This document shows positions 45,018-54,289 of a DNA stretch of 64,000 bases, piece after piece (positions within the stretch are counted from its first letter, which is position 1; each line of letters begins with the position of its first letter). This DNA is from Bacteroidota bacterium (lineage in GTDB: Bacteria; Bacteroidota; Bacteroidia; Palsa-965). Below the pieces are notes generated by a model, which worked only from the letters and a program-made list of their open reading frames with translations, did no database searches and had not been told where the DNA came from. The position numbers and the translations under genes were made by a program. Where the stretch lies: the NCBI GenBank assembly GCA_006218065.1, contig VBWE01000001.1:75099-139098 (forward strand), given 5' to 3'.

Positions 45018-48000
45018 TTAATAAACCAATGAAACGTTTCCTTTTCTCGTGACCGTTTCCCCGTTGAGCAGGGTGGCACGCAGGTAATACACAAAGACCG
45101 CGCTGGTCAATACTTCTCCTCCTCCTTTCATCGTCCCGTCCCAGCAGGCGTTCGGGTCGGTGGTGGTGAATACTTTTTCACCCCAGCGATCGTAGATCAC
45201 AAATTCGACTTCGGAAATGCACTGCTTGCCGTAGATACACAGCACGTCGTTCGATCCGTCGGAATTCGGCGAGAAGGCATTCGGTACCATCACTTCGCCG
45301 CAGTCGCCATCGACTGTGATTGTTACACAAGCCGAGTCGGAACAACCGTTGGCATCGGTTATATCAACGCAGTACGTAGTGGTTGATGCCGGGCTGGCTG
45401 TGGGATTCGCGCAATTGAGGCAACTCAGTCCCAGCGGCGGCGACCAGGCATACACAATTCCGCCGGTAGCCGTAAGCGCCGTACTTGTTCCGATAGTGAT
45501 GCTCGTATTACCCGTGATCGCCGCAGTTGCCGCTGCGAAATTGGTAATCGTTACCACCGTTGTCGCTGTGCAGCCATTCGCATCCGTTGCCGTACAGGTA
45601 TATGTTCCGTCGGCAAGATTAGCTGCTACCGGGCTGCTGCCTCCCGAAGGCGTCCAGGCATACGTAAAGATTCCCGTTCCGCCGGTTGCTGCCGCTGAAG
45701 CGCCACCGCTGCCTGTTCCGCAGCCCGGGGATGTTGTTGAAGTAACCGCGATGGCCGCAGGTTCCGTGATCGTAACGATCTGCGTTCCGGTACATCCGTT
45801 CGCATCCGTAATTGTGCACGTATATGACCCGGTTCCCAGGCTCGAAGCTGTCGCTGCAGTTCCGCCCGAGGGCGTCCAGTTGTACGTATACGGTCCGGTT
45901 CCGCCTGAGGGTGTTATGGTTGACGAACCATTGCTTCCGCCGTTACAACTGATATTGGTTGTTGCTGCGGCTCCGGCGACTGCGGCGGGCGCGGTGATGG
46001 TAAACGACTGTGTTGTCGTGCAATTGTTTGCATCGGTAATCGTGCAGGTGTATGATCCTGCAGAAAGACCGGACGCAGTCGCTGCGGTTCCGCCACTGGG
46101 TGTCCAGCTGTATGTATACGGCCCGGTTCCGCCGGAAGCCGTTACTGTTGCACTGCCGTTACTGCTGTTGGAACAGGTCAGGTCCACCTGCGAAGAACTT
46201 GCTACCGATGGTCCGCCGCTGCTGGCCACAACAACGGTCGCTGTGTCTGAACAACTGTTACCGTCGGTAATCACGCAGGAGTATGTTCCTGATGCGAGAC
46301 TGGTCGCAGTGGCTGCTGTGCCGCCGGAAGGCAGCCAGTTATAAGTGTATGATCCTGTTCCGCCGGTAACCGTTACTGTCGCCGAACCGTTGCTGCCGTT
46401 GCAGGTAGAGCCGGTGCTCGTAACTGAAGGAGCAAGTGCCGGCGGTTCGGTAATGGTGACCGTTTGTGTTTGTACGCAGTTGCCTGCATCAGTTACCGTA
46501 CAGGTATATGTTCCCGCGGTAAGGCCTGTTGCCGTTGCTGCCGTTCCGCCGGAGGGCGTCCAATTGTACGTGTATGGCGACGTTCCGCCCGAAGCGGCAA
46601 CCGTGGCCGTGCCTGTTGCTCCGCCGAAACAGCTTACATCCGTTTGTGCAGAAAGTGAAACCAGCGGCGCGCCGAAATTATTTATGGTGACACTTATGCT
46701 GTCCACACAACCGTTGGCATCGGTGATGATGCAGGTATAAATACCCGCGGCCATGCTGGTATCGGTAGCGGCAACCGTTCCCGAAGAAGGCCAGTAATAA
46801 ACATACGGGCCGGTACCCCCGGAACCTGTTACGGTTGCATCGCCGTTGTTATTTCCGCAGGTAGCGTCGTTCCAGATATACGAAGATCCGATCGGTGCCG
46901 GTTCCGTAATAACAAACGAACTGGTTGATGTGCATCCGCTGGCATCGGTGATGGTGCATGTATATGATGATGCCGCAAGCAGGTTGGCCGACGATCCCGT
47001 GCCGCCGCTCGGCGACCAGCTATACGTATAACCCGGCGTTCCGCCCGAAGCCACGACCGAAGCCGTACCGTTGCTTCCGCCGTTGCAGGAAACATCCGAC
47101 TGCGACGAAGTTGCTGAAACAGCTGTCGGTTCTGTAATGGTTACCGTTTGTGTGCTTACACAGGAATTACCATCCGTAATGGTACACGTATATGATCCCG
47201 CCATGAGGCCGCTTGCCGTTGCCGCTGTTCCGCCGCTCGGAGCCCAGCTGTAAGTATAAGAAGGAGTTCCGCCGCCCGCTGTTACTGTCGCCGCACCGGT
47301 AGTTCCGGCATTGCAGAGTACATCCGTCTGCACGGCAGAAGAAGTTATGGCAGCCGGTTCTGTAATCGTCACCGTTTGCGACTGTACACAGTTGTTCGCG
47401 TCGGTCACCGTGCAGGTATAGGTTCCCGCGGCCAGGCCGGTTGCGGTTGCGGCTGTTCCGCCCGAAGGCGACCAGCTATATGTAAACGGGCCTGTTCCGC
47501 TGGTAATGGTCGTCGTAGCCGATCCATCGGTTCCGGCATTGCAGCTTACGTTGGCTTGTACCGACGCGGTGAAAACCGGGCCGCCTGCGTTGCTCACCGG
47601 AACGGCTTCCGTTATTGTGCAGCCGTTGGCATCGGTAACTGTGCATGTATAGTTTCCGGCTACAAGTCCTGTTTCTGTGGAAGCCGTTCCACCGCTCGGC
47701 GTCCAGCTGTAGGTATAACCCGGCGTTCCGCCGGAAGCTGCCACGGAAGCTGTTCCGTTATTCCCGCCACAGGTTGCAGGTGTGCTGCTGCCCGGGGCCG
47801 TTATGACAGCCGGTTCGGTAACCATAGCCGTCAGCGTCGATGTGCAGCCCGGTGCGGTGGTTACTGTGCAGGTATAAGTTCCTGCCGTGAGGCCGGTTGC
47901 TGTTGCACCTGTTCCGCCGCTGGGCGCCCATAAGTACGTGTATGGTCCTACGCCGCCGCTCGCACTCACCGCAGCCGAACCGTTTGATCCGCCGAAGCAG

Positions 48001-49793
48001 GAAACGTTTGTTACCGATCCCGGGCTCAGCGTAGCCGCTGCGGAAACCGTGATCACGAATGAATTGCTGCTGTTGGTCGAGCAGGCTGATGCCGTGGAAG
48101 CGACCACGGTTATCGTATGTGTGCCGAGGCTGAGCGCAGATGTAGTATATGATGTTGAAGAACCTGTTTGCAATACCGTTACCCCGTCGCGAAATGTAAA
48201 TGTGCTGAACAAACCGGAAGGGCCGGGACAGGTAAATGTAAGCGAAGTCCCCTGGCAGGCGGTTACGCTGTTTGTCGGAAGGCAGCACTGGTTTGCATTG
48301 TAGCTGGTCGTACCGGTCAGGTTGAGAATGGCGGGAGAAGCGAGTGCGGACGTAGCCCCGGCATAAATATCTTCCGCACCGAGTGTACCTGTCCGTGAAT
48401 CTTCCCAGCCGAGGTAATAAACGCCACAGTTCGCGGTAATTTTAGCATCATCACTATTGCCGGAACCGCTGCCGCCATTGGCTGCCGTGGTAGTACCTCC
48501 GCTGCCGAAAGTGCGGTACTGCACATAATTCGGTCCATTGTTGCGGACATCCCACACATTCACCGCACCACCGCAGCCGGTAGGAGCGAGATCGTGATAA
48601 TCTTCGACAACAGTTCCGAAGGCCGTTGTTTCCATGAAGTATCCACCATAATTCCAGCAGCTCGGGCAGTTCAGTGTAAGGGCTGAAGTTCCATCGACAT
48701 GTGAAGAGAGAATATCCTTATCACTGCTGGAATATGTACTGCGGAAGGAAACATAAGCCCCGCCCAGATTATCCGTCACGATTTTGGGGCGGATGGCCGT
48801 TCCCGGGTTGCCGCTCGAAGTAATGGCAACACCGACAATAACCCCGCCCGGTGGCGCCCAGTTCGCGTTGAATGCCGCACCGGTAAGTCCGTTTAATTTC
48901 AGCGCTTTGATATTTTGTCCCGAGCCGTTCGGATCGCTCCAGATAAACATCGGGTTTGCCGAGCCGGTATTACAAACATCCGGATCGACCTGTCCGGTGG
49001 AAAGCGAAGTAAGCGCAATCCCGCTTCCCGGTGTGGCCCACATGGCGCTTCCTGCACTGCTGATGCGTTCACCGTAAATATCGAGACCGTTTGCAACCGG
49101 TCGGCTGTCTTCCCAGGCGAGAAATGCACCGCCGGCGCTGTCCGTTTCAATGCAGATATCTTCCTGCGTACCGGTTTGCTGGCATACCGCAATCCCGTTC
49201 GCTGTCCATTGCGGAGCGCCCGATGCATTCAGCCGCTGCGCATAAATATCGCGGTTGCCGCTGCGCGTATCTTCCCAGGCGATAATCGCTCCGCCCGAAC
49301 CGTCGCTGGTAATCACGGGGTGCTGCTGATCGCCGGTGGATGCACATACCGCAACCCCGTTTGCCGTCCAGGTTACGCTGCCGTTATTGTCCACATGCTG
49401 CGCATAAATATCCCAGTCCGTTCCGCGCGTGTCCATCCAGGTCACGATCGCACCGCCGGCACCGTCGGGACAAATCTGCGGCTCCTGCTGGTTGCTGGCT
49501 GCATTGCAGATGGAAACACCGGCGGCGGTCCAGACCGTGGCTCCGCAGGGCGTCATCTTCTGCACGTAAATATCCTGGCTCACGGCAACTCCCCGCGCAT
49601 CACGCCAGGTATAGATAATGCCGTCGTGCAGGCTGGAAAAAGTAATCTGCAACTGGTCCTGCCCGCCGCTCTGCGCTGGCGTGTAAACCGGCAGGCCTCC
49701 CGGGGAAGGTGTTACAGTCCAGGTTTGTGCGACTGTTGCCTGCTGCCAAAGCAAGAGCACTGCCGCCAGGGCGTACTTGTAAAAAGTTCTCAT
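45018..49793 (-). CDS. giant SprB-repeat adhesin with type B T9SS C-terminus
   Basis: 1591 residues. Signal peptide MRTFYKYALAAVLLLWQQATVAQ. Residues ~25-500 form a propeller-like region with repeats of the type DGAGGAIVTWMDTRGTDWDIY and GSGGAIIAWEDTRSGNRDIY. Then about eleven SprB repeats of ~72 residues, each with VSCNGGSNGTA ... GGTPGYTYSWSPSGGT ... YTCTITDANGC ... VTITEPA. A PKD-like unit follows, then the type B sorting domain VPNAFSPNSDGSNDVLCIYG ... FVIYDRWGEKVF. SprB-like proteins are surface filaments that carry gliding cells over substrates. The PorP/SprF gene follows after 19 bp. High internal repetition makes repeat number prone to change. Confidence 0.92.
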   Translation of the reverse strand: MRTFYKYALAAVLLLWQQATVAQTWTVTPSPGGLPVYTPAQSGGQDQLQITFSSLHDGIIYTWRDARGVAVSQDIYVQKMTPCGATVWTAAGVSICNAASNQQEPQICPDGAGGAIVTWMDTRGTDWDIYAQHVDNNGSVTWTANGVAVCASTGDQQHPVITSDGSGGAIIAWEDTRSGNRDIYAQRLNASGAPQWTANGIAVCQQTGTQEDICIETDSAGGAFLAWEDSRPVANGLDIYGERISSAGSAMWATPGSGIALTSLSTGQVDPDVCNTGSANPMFIWSDPNGSGQNIKALKLNGLTGAAFNANWAPPGGVIVGVAITSSGNPGTAIRPKIVTDNLGGAYVSFRSTYSSSDKDILSSHVDGTSALTLNCPSCWNYGGYFMETTAFGTVVEDYHDLAPTGCGGAVNVWDVRNNGPNYVQYRTFGSGGTTTAANGGSGSGNSDDAKITANCGVYYLGWEDSRTGTLGAEDIYAGATSALASPAILNLTGTTSYNANQCCLPTNSVTACQGTSLTFTCPGPSGLFSTFTFRDGVTVLQTGSSTSYTTSALSLGTHTITVVASTASACSTNSSNSFVITVSAAATLSPGSVTNVSCFGGSNGSAAVSASGGVGPYTYLWAPSGGTGATATGLTAGTYTCTVTTAPGCTSTLTAMVTEPAVITAPGSSTPATCGGNNGTASVAASGGTPGYTYSWTPSGGTASTETGLVAGNYTCTVTDANGCTITEAVPVSNAGGPVFTASVQANVSCNAGTDGSATTTITSGTGPFTYSWSPSGGTAATATGLAAGTYTCTVTDANNCVQSQTVTITEPAAITSSAVQTDVLCNAGTTGAATVTAGGGTPSYTYSWAPSGGTAATASGLMAGSYTCTITDGNSCVSTQTVTITEPTAVSATSSQSDVSCNGGSNGTASVVASGGTPGYTYSWSPSGGTGSSANLLAASSYTCTITDASGCTSTSSFVITEPAPIGSSYIWNDATCGNNNGDATVTGSGGTGPYVYYWPSSGTVAATDTSMAAGIYTCIITDANGCVDSISVTINNFGAPLVSLSAQTDVSCFGGATGTATVAASGGTSPYTYNWTPSGGTAATATGLTAGTYTCTVTDAGNCVQTQTVTITEPPALAPSVTSTGSTCNGSNGSATVTVTGGTGSYTYNWLPSGGTAATATSLASGTYSCVITDGNSCSDTATVVVASSGGPSVASSSQVDLTCSNSSNGSATVTASGGTGPYTYSWTPSGGTAATASGLSAGSYTCTITDANNCTTTQSFTITAPAAVAGAAATTNISCNGGSNGSSTITPSGGTGPYTYNWTPSGGTAATASSLGTGSYTCTITDANGCTGTQIVTITEPAAIAVTSTTSPGCGTGSGGASAAATGGTGIFTYAWTPSGGSSPVAANLADGTYTCTATDANGCTATTVVTITNFAAATAAITGNTSITIGTSTALTATGGIVYAWSPPLGLSCLNCANPTASPASTTTYCVDITDANGCSDSACVTITVDGDCGEVMVPNAFSPNSDGSNDVLCIYGKQCISEVEFVIYDRWGEKVFTTTDPNACWDGTMKGGGEVLTSAVFVYYLRATLLNGETVTRKGNVSLVY

Positions 49794-49931
49794 GTGTGTT
49801 GTTTATGGATCGGTTCGGAAAGCAATTTAGAATAAAAAATGTAAAAACCAAATTATCAATCAGTTAGATGTATCCGGATTGATTTTTTCAGCATTTCGGC
49901 AGCCGCATGTCCTACGGGGAAAAACCTGGTG

Positions 49932-49939
49932 TAAATTTG
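49932..49939 (+). promoter_or_regulatory. -7 box TAAATTTG for holB
   Basis: Full TAnnTTTG match; only 4 bases before the GTG start. Confidence 0.5.
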
Positions 49940-49943
49940 AAAC

Positions 49944-51074
49944 GTGTTTTTCAGAAACATTATCGGGCAGCACGCAGTCAAAGAACGCCTGCTTCAATCC
50001 GTAAAGGACGGGCGTATCAGTCATGCGCAGCTGTTTTTCGGTCCCGGCGGCAGCGGTTCGCTTGCGCTGGCTATGGCATACGCACGGTATATTCATTGCA
50101 CAAAAAAAATCGAAAACGAATCCTGCGAGGAATGTCCGTCCTGTGTAAAATATAACAAGCTCGTCCATCCGGACCTGCATTTCGTTTACCCGATCGCGCT
50201 TTCCAAAGATGTGCGTACCAGCACGGCTGTCATTTCCGAATGGCGTGAAGCATTGCTCGAAAATCCCTACCTCACGCTGGAAAGCTGGTTCGGAAAACTG
50301 GAAGCGGAAAACAAGCAGGCCGTGATCGCTACCGAAGAAAGCGGCGAAATCCTGCGCAAGCTGAGCCTCACCACCTTCGAAGCGGAATATAAAATCATGA
50401 TCATCTGGCTGCCGGAGAAAATGAATCTCGCGGCGGCAAACAAACTGCTGAAAATTCTCGAGGAGCCGCCGGACAAAACACTTTTCCTGCTGGTCACGGA
50501 AAACGAAGGTGAACTTTTACGCACGATCGTTTCGCGCACGCAGCTGGTGAAAGTGAATAAAATCGCCGACGCGGATTTAACCGCCGCACTCATCGAACGT
50601 CACCAGCTCAGCGAAACGGATGCGCAGAAAATCACGTACCAGTCGGATGGCAACTATGCCGCCGCCCTGCAACTGATCAACCGCAGCGAACTGGCGGCTT
50701 TCAACCTGGCCATTTTCCAGAAATGGATGCGCGCCTGTCTGAAATTCGATGCGGGAAAAGTGATCAGCGCGGTGGATGAACTGGCTTCCGTAGGACGTGA
50801 ACGGCAGAAACAATTTATTTCCTACGCCCTCGACGTGGTGCGCGATTGCCTGCTGATGCATTTCGGTGAAAAAGGCATGGTGCGGCTTTCAGGCGAAGAA
50901 CTCGCGTTCGTGCAAAAATTTTCTCCTTTCGTGCATGGTGCAAACGGCGAACGTTTCATGGAAGAACTGAACAAAGCCTATACGCATATCGAACGCAACG
51001 GCAGCCCGAAAATTATTTTTATGGATATGTCGTTCCGGCTGAATGAAATGCTGAACGTGCCGAAGGTGGTTTAA
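49944..51074 (+). CDS. holB: DNA polymerase III subunit delta'
   Basis: 376 residues with GTG start at 49944. Clamp-loader subunit that helps place the sliding clamp on DNA. Seen: FFRNIIGQHAVKERLLQSV and HAQLFFGPGGSGSLALAMAY, a P-loop whose lysine is replaced (GSGS), as usual for the non-catalytic delta' subunit; a zinc-type cysteine group in CEECPSCVKYNK; and NKLLKILEEPPDKTLFLLVT followed by RTIVSRTQ (sensor 1). The C-terminal collar domain is present. The GTG lies 4 bases after the -7 box, so the mRNA may be leaderless. Confidence 0.92.
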   Translation: MFFRNIIGQHAVKERLLQSVKDGRISHAQLFFGPGGSGSLALAMAYARYIHCTKKIENESCEECPSCVKYNKLVHPDLHFVYPIALSKDVRTSTAVISEWREALLENPYLTLESWFGKLEAENKQAVIATEESGEILRKLSLTTFEAEYKIMIIWLPEKMNLAAANKLLKILEEPPDKTLFLLVTENEGELLRTIVSRTQLVKVNKIADADLTAALIERHQLSETDAQKITYQSDGNYAAALQLINRSELAAFNLAIFQKWMRACLKFDAGKVISAVDELASVGRERQKQFISYALDVVRDCLLMHFGEKGMVRLSGEELAFVQKFSPFVHGANGERFMEELNKAYTHIERNGSPKIIFMDMSFRLNEMLNVPKVV

Positions 51075-51178
51075 CTCGCCCGCTCTCCGGGCTGGTTTCG
51101 TCCTGTTTTCAAATCTCAGTTCCTGTATCACCCGCCCGCAAAGAGGGGAAATTTACGACGCTTTCCTCCCGGGGGATG

Positions 51179-51258
51179 AATTTCAAATGTCAAACGCTAA
51201 ATCACAAATTTCAAAGTTCACTTTAGCATTTAGCGTTTGGCATTTTACATTTGAAATT
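51179..51258. repeat. intergenic hairpin, TTTCAAATGTCAAACGCTAAAT family
   Basis: Arms ~51179-51218 and ~51222-51258 pair with few mismatches (TTTCAAATG / CATTTGAAA; AAACGCTAAAT / ATTTAGCGTTT). It lies between convergent genes. Close relative of 52637-52724 and partly of 14189-14282. Confidence 0.82.
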
Positions 51259-51281
51259 ACCTGCCCGGAATATCGCACGAG

Positions 51282-52598
51282 CTATTTCCCGCGCAGCAGC
51301 ATCTCGTACAAAACAAACTTGTCGTGATACGGATTGTATGACCTGTTGTCAGCCGTACAATATTTCCCTCCATTTGAAACCAGCAGGAGGTTGCCTTTAG
51401 CCACACCGGCGTTTTTCAGCGCATGCGTATCCTTGTTCAGTTTCACCAGCTTCGTGGAATAGGAATAATCAGGATGCCTGTAGGTCGTACTCGTCTGCAG
51501 CATACAAAGCGTTTCACCGTCGCGGAAAAACTGGGCATGGCAGAGGCTTCCGGGAACCGGCACAGATTCAAATTGCCCGGAAGGCCGGAAGAAAACCAAC
51601 TGCTGTTCTGTCGCCGCGGAGTACCCCGACTTTTCCTGTCCCCCGGGTTTCCAGTTTTTGTCGAGATGCCTGTTGCGGATTTCCGCATCGTGTGAAAGCG
51701 TATCGTTCGCCGCCCAGCTGAGCATCGCAGTAGCCGAAGAAACGGACGCGATCAACTCGTTATTTTTTTCAAAAACAATCGCGCGGCACATGTTGGAGCC
51801 AAGGCATCCTCCATAAGGCGAGCAGGTAAACTGTTTATGCCAGTTCATTTCTCCCGCAGGATTGAAATAAAAAATATGCGCATCATGGTGATCGGCACGA
51901 CGGAGAATACAGGTATTCGTATATACCGCCACAGCGCCGCCGGGTGAAACGGTAATGCCTTCGCCATCCTGGAACATCCCTTCTACCGGCCGCGTGGCAA
52001 ACCAGCTCACGGTGAAATTCATATCGGTTTTCAGCACGGCCGCATTATCGTAATAGTAAAACGTTTTTTCCTGCGGGCAAACAAGTGTTCCGAATTTCAA
52101 CGTATCCTGCTGGCGGAATAAAAAATAATAATTGCTGCGCGTGATGTACATTTTCACCGGCATACCGCCTGTAATTTCTTTTTTGGAAAGCAGGTTCAGC
52201 GAAGCGTCGTATTTCAATACCTGTCCTTTGTACCGAAGCCGCCGTACAACCGTATCGCGGATCGTTTCACCGGCAGCAACAAGAATGTTCCCGCTACTGT
52301 CGACGGCCAGGTCATGCGCCTGCACCGGCCAGCGAAACAAAGCGACCGTTTCGGGTTTTTTATCCAGCGCCGTAAAACGCAGCAGTTCGGTCAGGCAGCC
52401 GTCGTAATAACAATTATTCACCGTACTACCCGGATCACGTTTCGCGCGCAGCACGAGCACGCGCCCGGTTTTATCCACGGTATGCGCGATGTAACGGCCT
52501 TCAGATTCCAGCTGCGCAACGATACGCAGGCTATCCGCTTCCTGTGCAGGGAGCACGAACGGGAGCATGACAAAAAACGGGAGAAGAAATTTTTTCAT
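51282..52598 (-). CDS. exported protein, propeller-like, unknown function
   Basis: 438 residues from ATG 52598, which opens the signal peptide MKKFLLPFFVMLPFVLPAQ; the longer in-frame start adds 16 residues and reads into the hairpin. The mature protein is predicted all-beta with recurring blades (IAHTVDKTGRVLVLRAKRD, HDLAVDSSGNILVAAG, VSPGGAVAVYTNTCILRR) in the style of secreted beta-propellers. No T9SS sorting domain is seen; it ends FVLYEMLLRGK. Flanked on both sides by hairpins of the same word family. Role unknown. Confidence 0.75.
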   Translation of the reverse strand: MKKFLLPFFVMLPFVLPAQEADSLRIVAQLESEGRYIAHTVDKTGRVLVLRAKRDPGSTVNNCYYDGCLTELLRFTALDKKPETVALFRWPVQAHDLAVDSSGNILVAAGETIRDTVVRRLRYKGQVLKYDASLNLLSKKEITGGMPVKMYITRSNYYFLFRQQDTLKFGTLVCPQEKTFYYYDNAAVLKTDMNFTVSWFATRPVEGMFQDGEGITVSPGGAVAVYTNTCILRRADHHDAHIFYFNPAGEMNWHKQFTCSPYGGCLGSNMCRAIVFEKNNELIASVSSATAMLSWAANDTLSHDAEIRNRHLDKNWKPGGQEKSGYSAATEQQLVFFRPSGQFESVPVPGSLCHAQFFRDGETLCMLQTSTTYRHPDYSYSTKLVKLNKDTHALKNAGVAKGNLLLVSNGGKYCTADNRSYNPYHDKFVLYEMLLRGK

Positions 52599-52636
52599 GC
52601 AGGGATGTTTGGAATAGATAACGTCCTGCGGCTGCA

Positions 52637-52724
52637 AAAATTTCAAATATCAAACGCTAAATGTAAAATGTCAAAGTTCGCTGCACTTTAGCGTTTGGCA
52701 TATGGCATTTTGCATTTGACATTT
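52637..52724. repeat. intergenic hairpin, TTTCAAATATCAAACGCTAAAT family
   Basis: Arms 52637-52676 and 52686-52724 (AAACGCTAAA...TGTCAAAG / CTTTAGCGTTTGGCA...TTTGACATTT). It lies between divergent genes, so it is not simply a terminator. Same family as 51179-51258. Confidence 0.82.
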
Positions 52725-52775
52725 CCCGCCCCTGCTGCCTCCGGATCTCTCAAAAGCACAAGTCCCCAAAACCCT

Positions 52776-52783
52776 TATCTTTG
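52776..52783 (+). promoter_or_regulatory. -7 box TATCTTTG for ricT
   Basis: Full TAnnTTTG match 54 bases before the ATG at 52838; preceded by AAGTCCCCAAAACCC, resembling the CCCCCAAG words before the boxes at 17145 and 18105. Confidence 0.5.
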
Positions 52784-52837
52784 CTTTCCTGTCATTTAAA
52801 GTTAACGATACAGGAAAACCACCATCAAAACCAGCTT

Positions 52838-54235
52838 ATGGCCTGCGGAGGATGTTCATCGGGAAGAGGATGCAGTACCACCACCAGTGGTTCGCCGGCG
52901 GGTTGCCGTAACAACGGCTCCTGCGGAACAGGCGGCTGCAACAAGCTGAATGTATTCGACTGGCTCGCCAACATGGAGCTTCCGGCCGGTCAGCAGCCGT
53001 TTGACTGCGTGGAAATCCGTTTCAAAAACAGCCGGAAAGAGTTTTTCCGCAACCATTCGGGCGGCAGCCTTGCCGTGGGCGATGTGGTTGCCGTAGAAGC
53101 TTCACCGGGTCATGATATCGGTACCGTTTCGCTTACCGGCGAGTTGGTGCGCCTGCAGATGAAGCGCCGCAATGTGCCGGTGGCTTCGCCGGAGATCAAA
53201 AAAGTGTACCGCAAAGCCCGCCAGGCCGATGTGGACAAATGGATCGAAGCACAGCAGCAGGAACAGCAAACCATGATCAAATCGCGGCAGATCGCCTCGG
53301 GCCTCAACCTGCAGATGAAGATCAGCGATGTGGAAGTGCAGGGCGATAAAACCAAGGCGATCTTTTATTACACCGCCGAAGAACGCGTCGATTTCCGCGA
53401 GCTGATCAAAAAATTAGCCGAAGAATTCCGCGTTCGCATCGAAATGCGCCAGATCGGCGCGCGCCAGGAAGCGGGCCGTCTCGGGGGAATAGGATCCTGC
53501 GGGCGCGAGCTTTGCTGTTCATCGTGGTTAACAGATTTCCGTTCGGTGACTACGGGCGCAGCCCGGTACCAGCAGCTTTCGCTCAACCCGCTGAAACTCG
53601 CCGGGCAGTGCGGAAAGCTGAAATGCTGCCTCAATTACGAACTCGATGCGTACGTCGATGCGCTGAAAGATATTCCCGAAACCACCGAACTCGAAACGGT
53701 AAAAGGTAAAGCCCGCCACCAGAAAACGGATATTTTCCGCAGGCTGATGTTCTACACGTTCTTCGACGAGCCGGATAATTTCATCCCGGTTCCCGCAAAA
53801 CGCGTTCACGAGATCATCGAAATGAACAAACGCGGCGAAAAACCGGAAACGCTGGTGGAAAAAGCCGCCGCAACCGAAATCGCCCCGCGGAAAGAACCGG
53901 ATTACGAAAACGTGGTCGGGCAGGACAGCCTCACCCGCTTCGACAGCCAGAAGAAAAAGAAACGGAAAAAAGGCCGCGGCGGGAACAACAAACCGCAGGG
54001 ACAACAACAGGGCGGACAGCAGGCCCAGCAGGGAAACAAAGGCGGTCAGCAACAACAGCAGAAAGGCGGACAGCAGCAGAACAGGCAGAACCAGCCCAAC
54101 AAGCAGCAAGGCCAGGGCAACCGGAACAACAACCGCCGCAACCCGCAAAACAAACCCAAGCAAAACGACCACCTGCGCCAGCAGCGTCGTCCGCCGCAAT
54201 CGCCCAACCAGGGAGGCAATACGCCGAAGCAGTAA
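52838..54235 (+). CDS. ricT: PSP1-domain regulatory protein RicT (YaaT-like)
   Basis: 465 residues from ATG 52838 (MACGGCSSGRGCSTTTSG), chosen over 52781 because the promoter box lies at 52776 and the cysteine-rich start is family-like. N-terminal cysteines (ACGGC, GTGGCN) precede the PSP1 domain (FDCVEIRFKNSRKEFFRN ... GDVVAVEASPGHDIGTVSL). The central region has CGRELCCSSWLTDF and AGQCGKLKCCLNYELDAY, cysteines that hold iron-sulfur clusters in the Bacillus RicAFT complex, which controls RNase Y processing. The last ~90 residues are a Q/N/G-rich low-complexity tail. The holB-ricT neighbourhood is widespread, here with one convergent gene between them. Confidence 0.92.
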   Translation: MACGGCSSGRGCSTTTSGSPAGCRNNGSCGTGGCNKLNVFDWLANMELPAGQQPFDCVEIRFKNSRKEFFRNHSGGSLAVGDVVAVEASPGHDIGTVSLTGELVRLQMKRRNVPVASPEIKKVYRKARQADVDKWIEAQQQEQQTMIKSRQIASGLNLQMKISDVEVQGDKTKAIFYYTAEERVDFRELIKKLAEEFRVRIEMRQIGARQEAGRLGGIGSCGRELCCSSWLTDFRSVTTGAARYQQLSLNPLKLAGQCGKLKCCLNYELDAYVDALKDIPETTELETVKGKARHQKTDIFRRLMFYTFFDEPDNFIPVPAKRVHEIIEMNKRGEKPETLVEKAAATEIAPRKEPDYENVVGQDSLTRFDSQKKKKRKKGRGGNNKPQGQQQGGQQAQQGNKGGQQQQQKGGQQQNRQNQPNKQQGQGNRNNNRRNPQNKPKQNDHLRQQRRPPQSPNQGGNTPKQ

Positions 54236-54256
54236 GCTTTACTTTTCTCCTTTTTA

Positions 54257-54264
54257 TACATTTA
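54257..54264 (+). promoter_or_regulatory. -7 box TACATTTA for the 134-residue protein gene
   Basis: TAnnTTTA box 25 bases before the GTG at 54290. Confidence 0.4.
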
Positions 54265-54289
54265 CAGGGAAAGTGCACAAGGCCCTCCC

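Noticed and set aside
45316..46740. Two long plus-strand frames (45316-46344 and 46345-46740) opposite the SprB-like gene
   Set aside because: They are antisense shadows of the GC-rich SprB repeats; their valine/proline/alanine text follows the repeat period and has no start signals or known family.
45018..49793. Possible CRISPR-like or satellite repeat in the SprB region
   Set aside because: The periodicity (~210-220 bp) is that of the protein repeats, with codon-level drift; no constant repeat with variable spacers.
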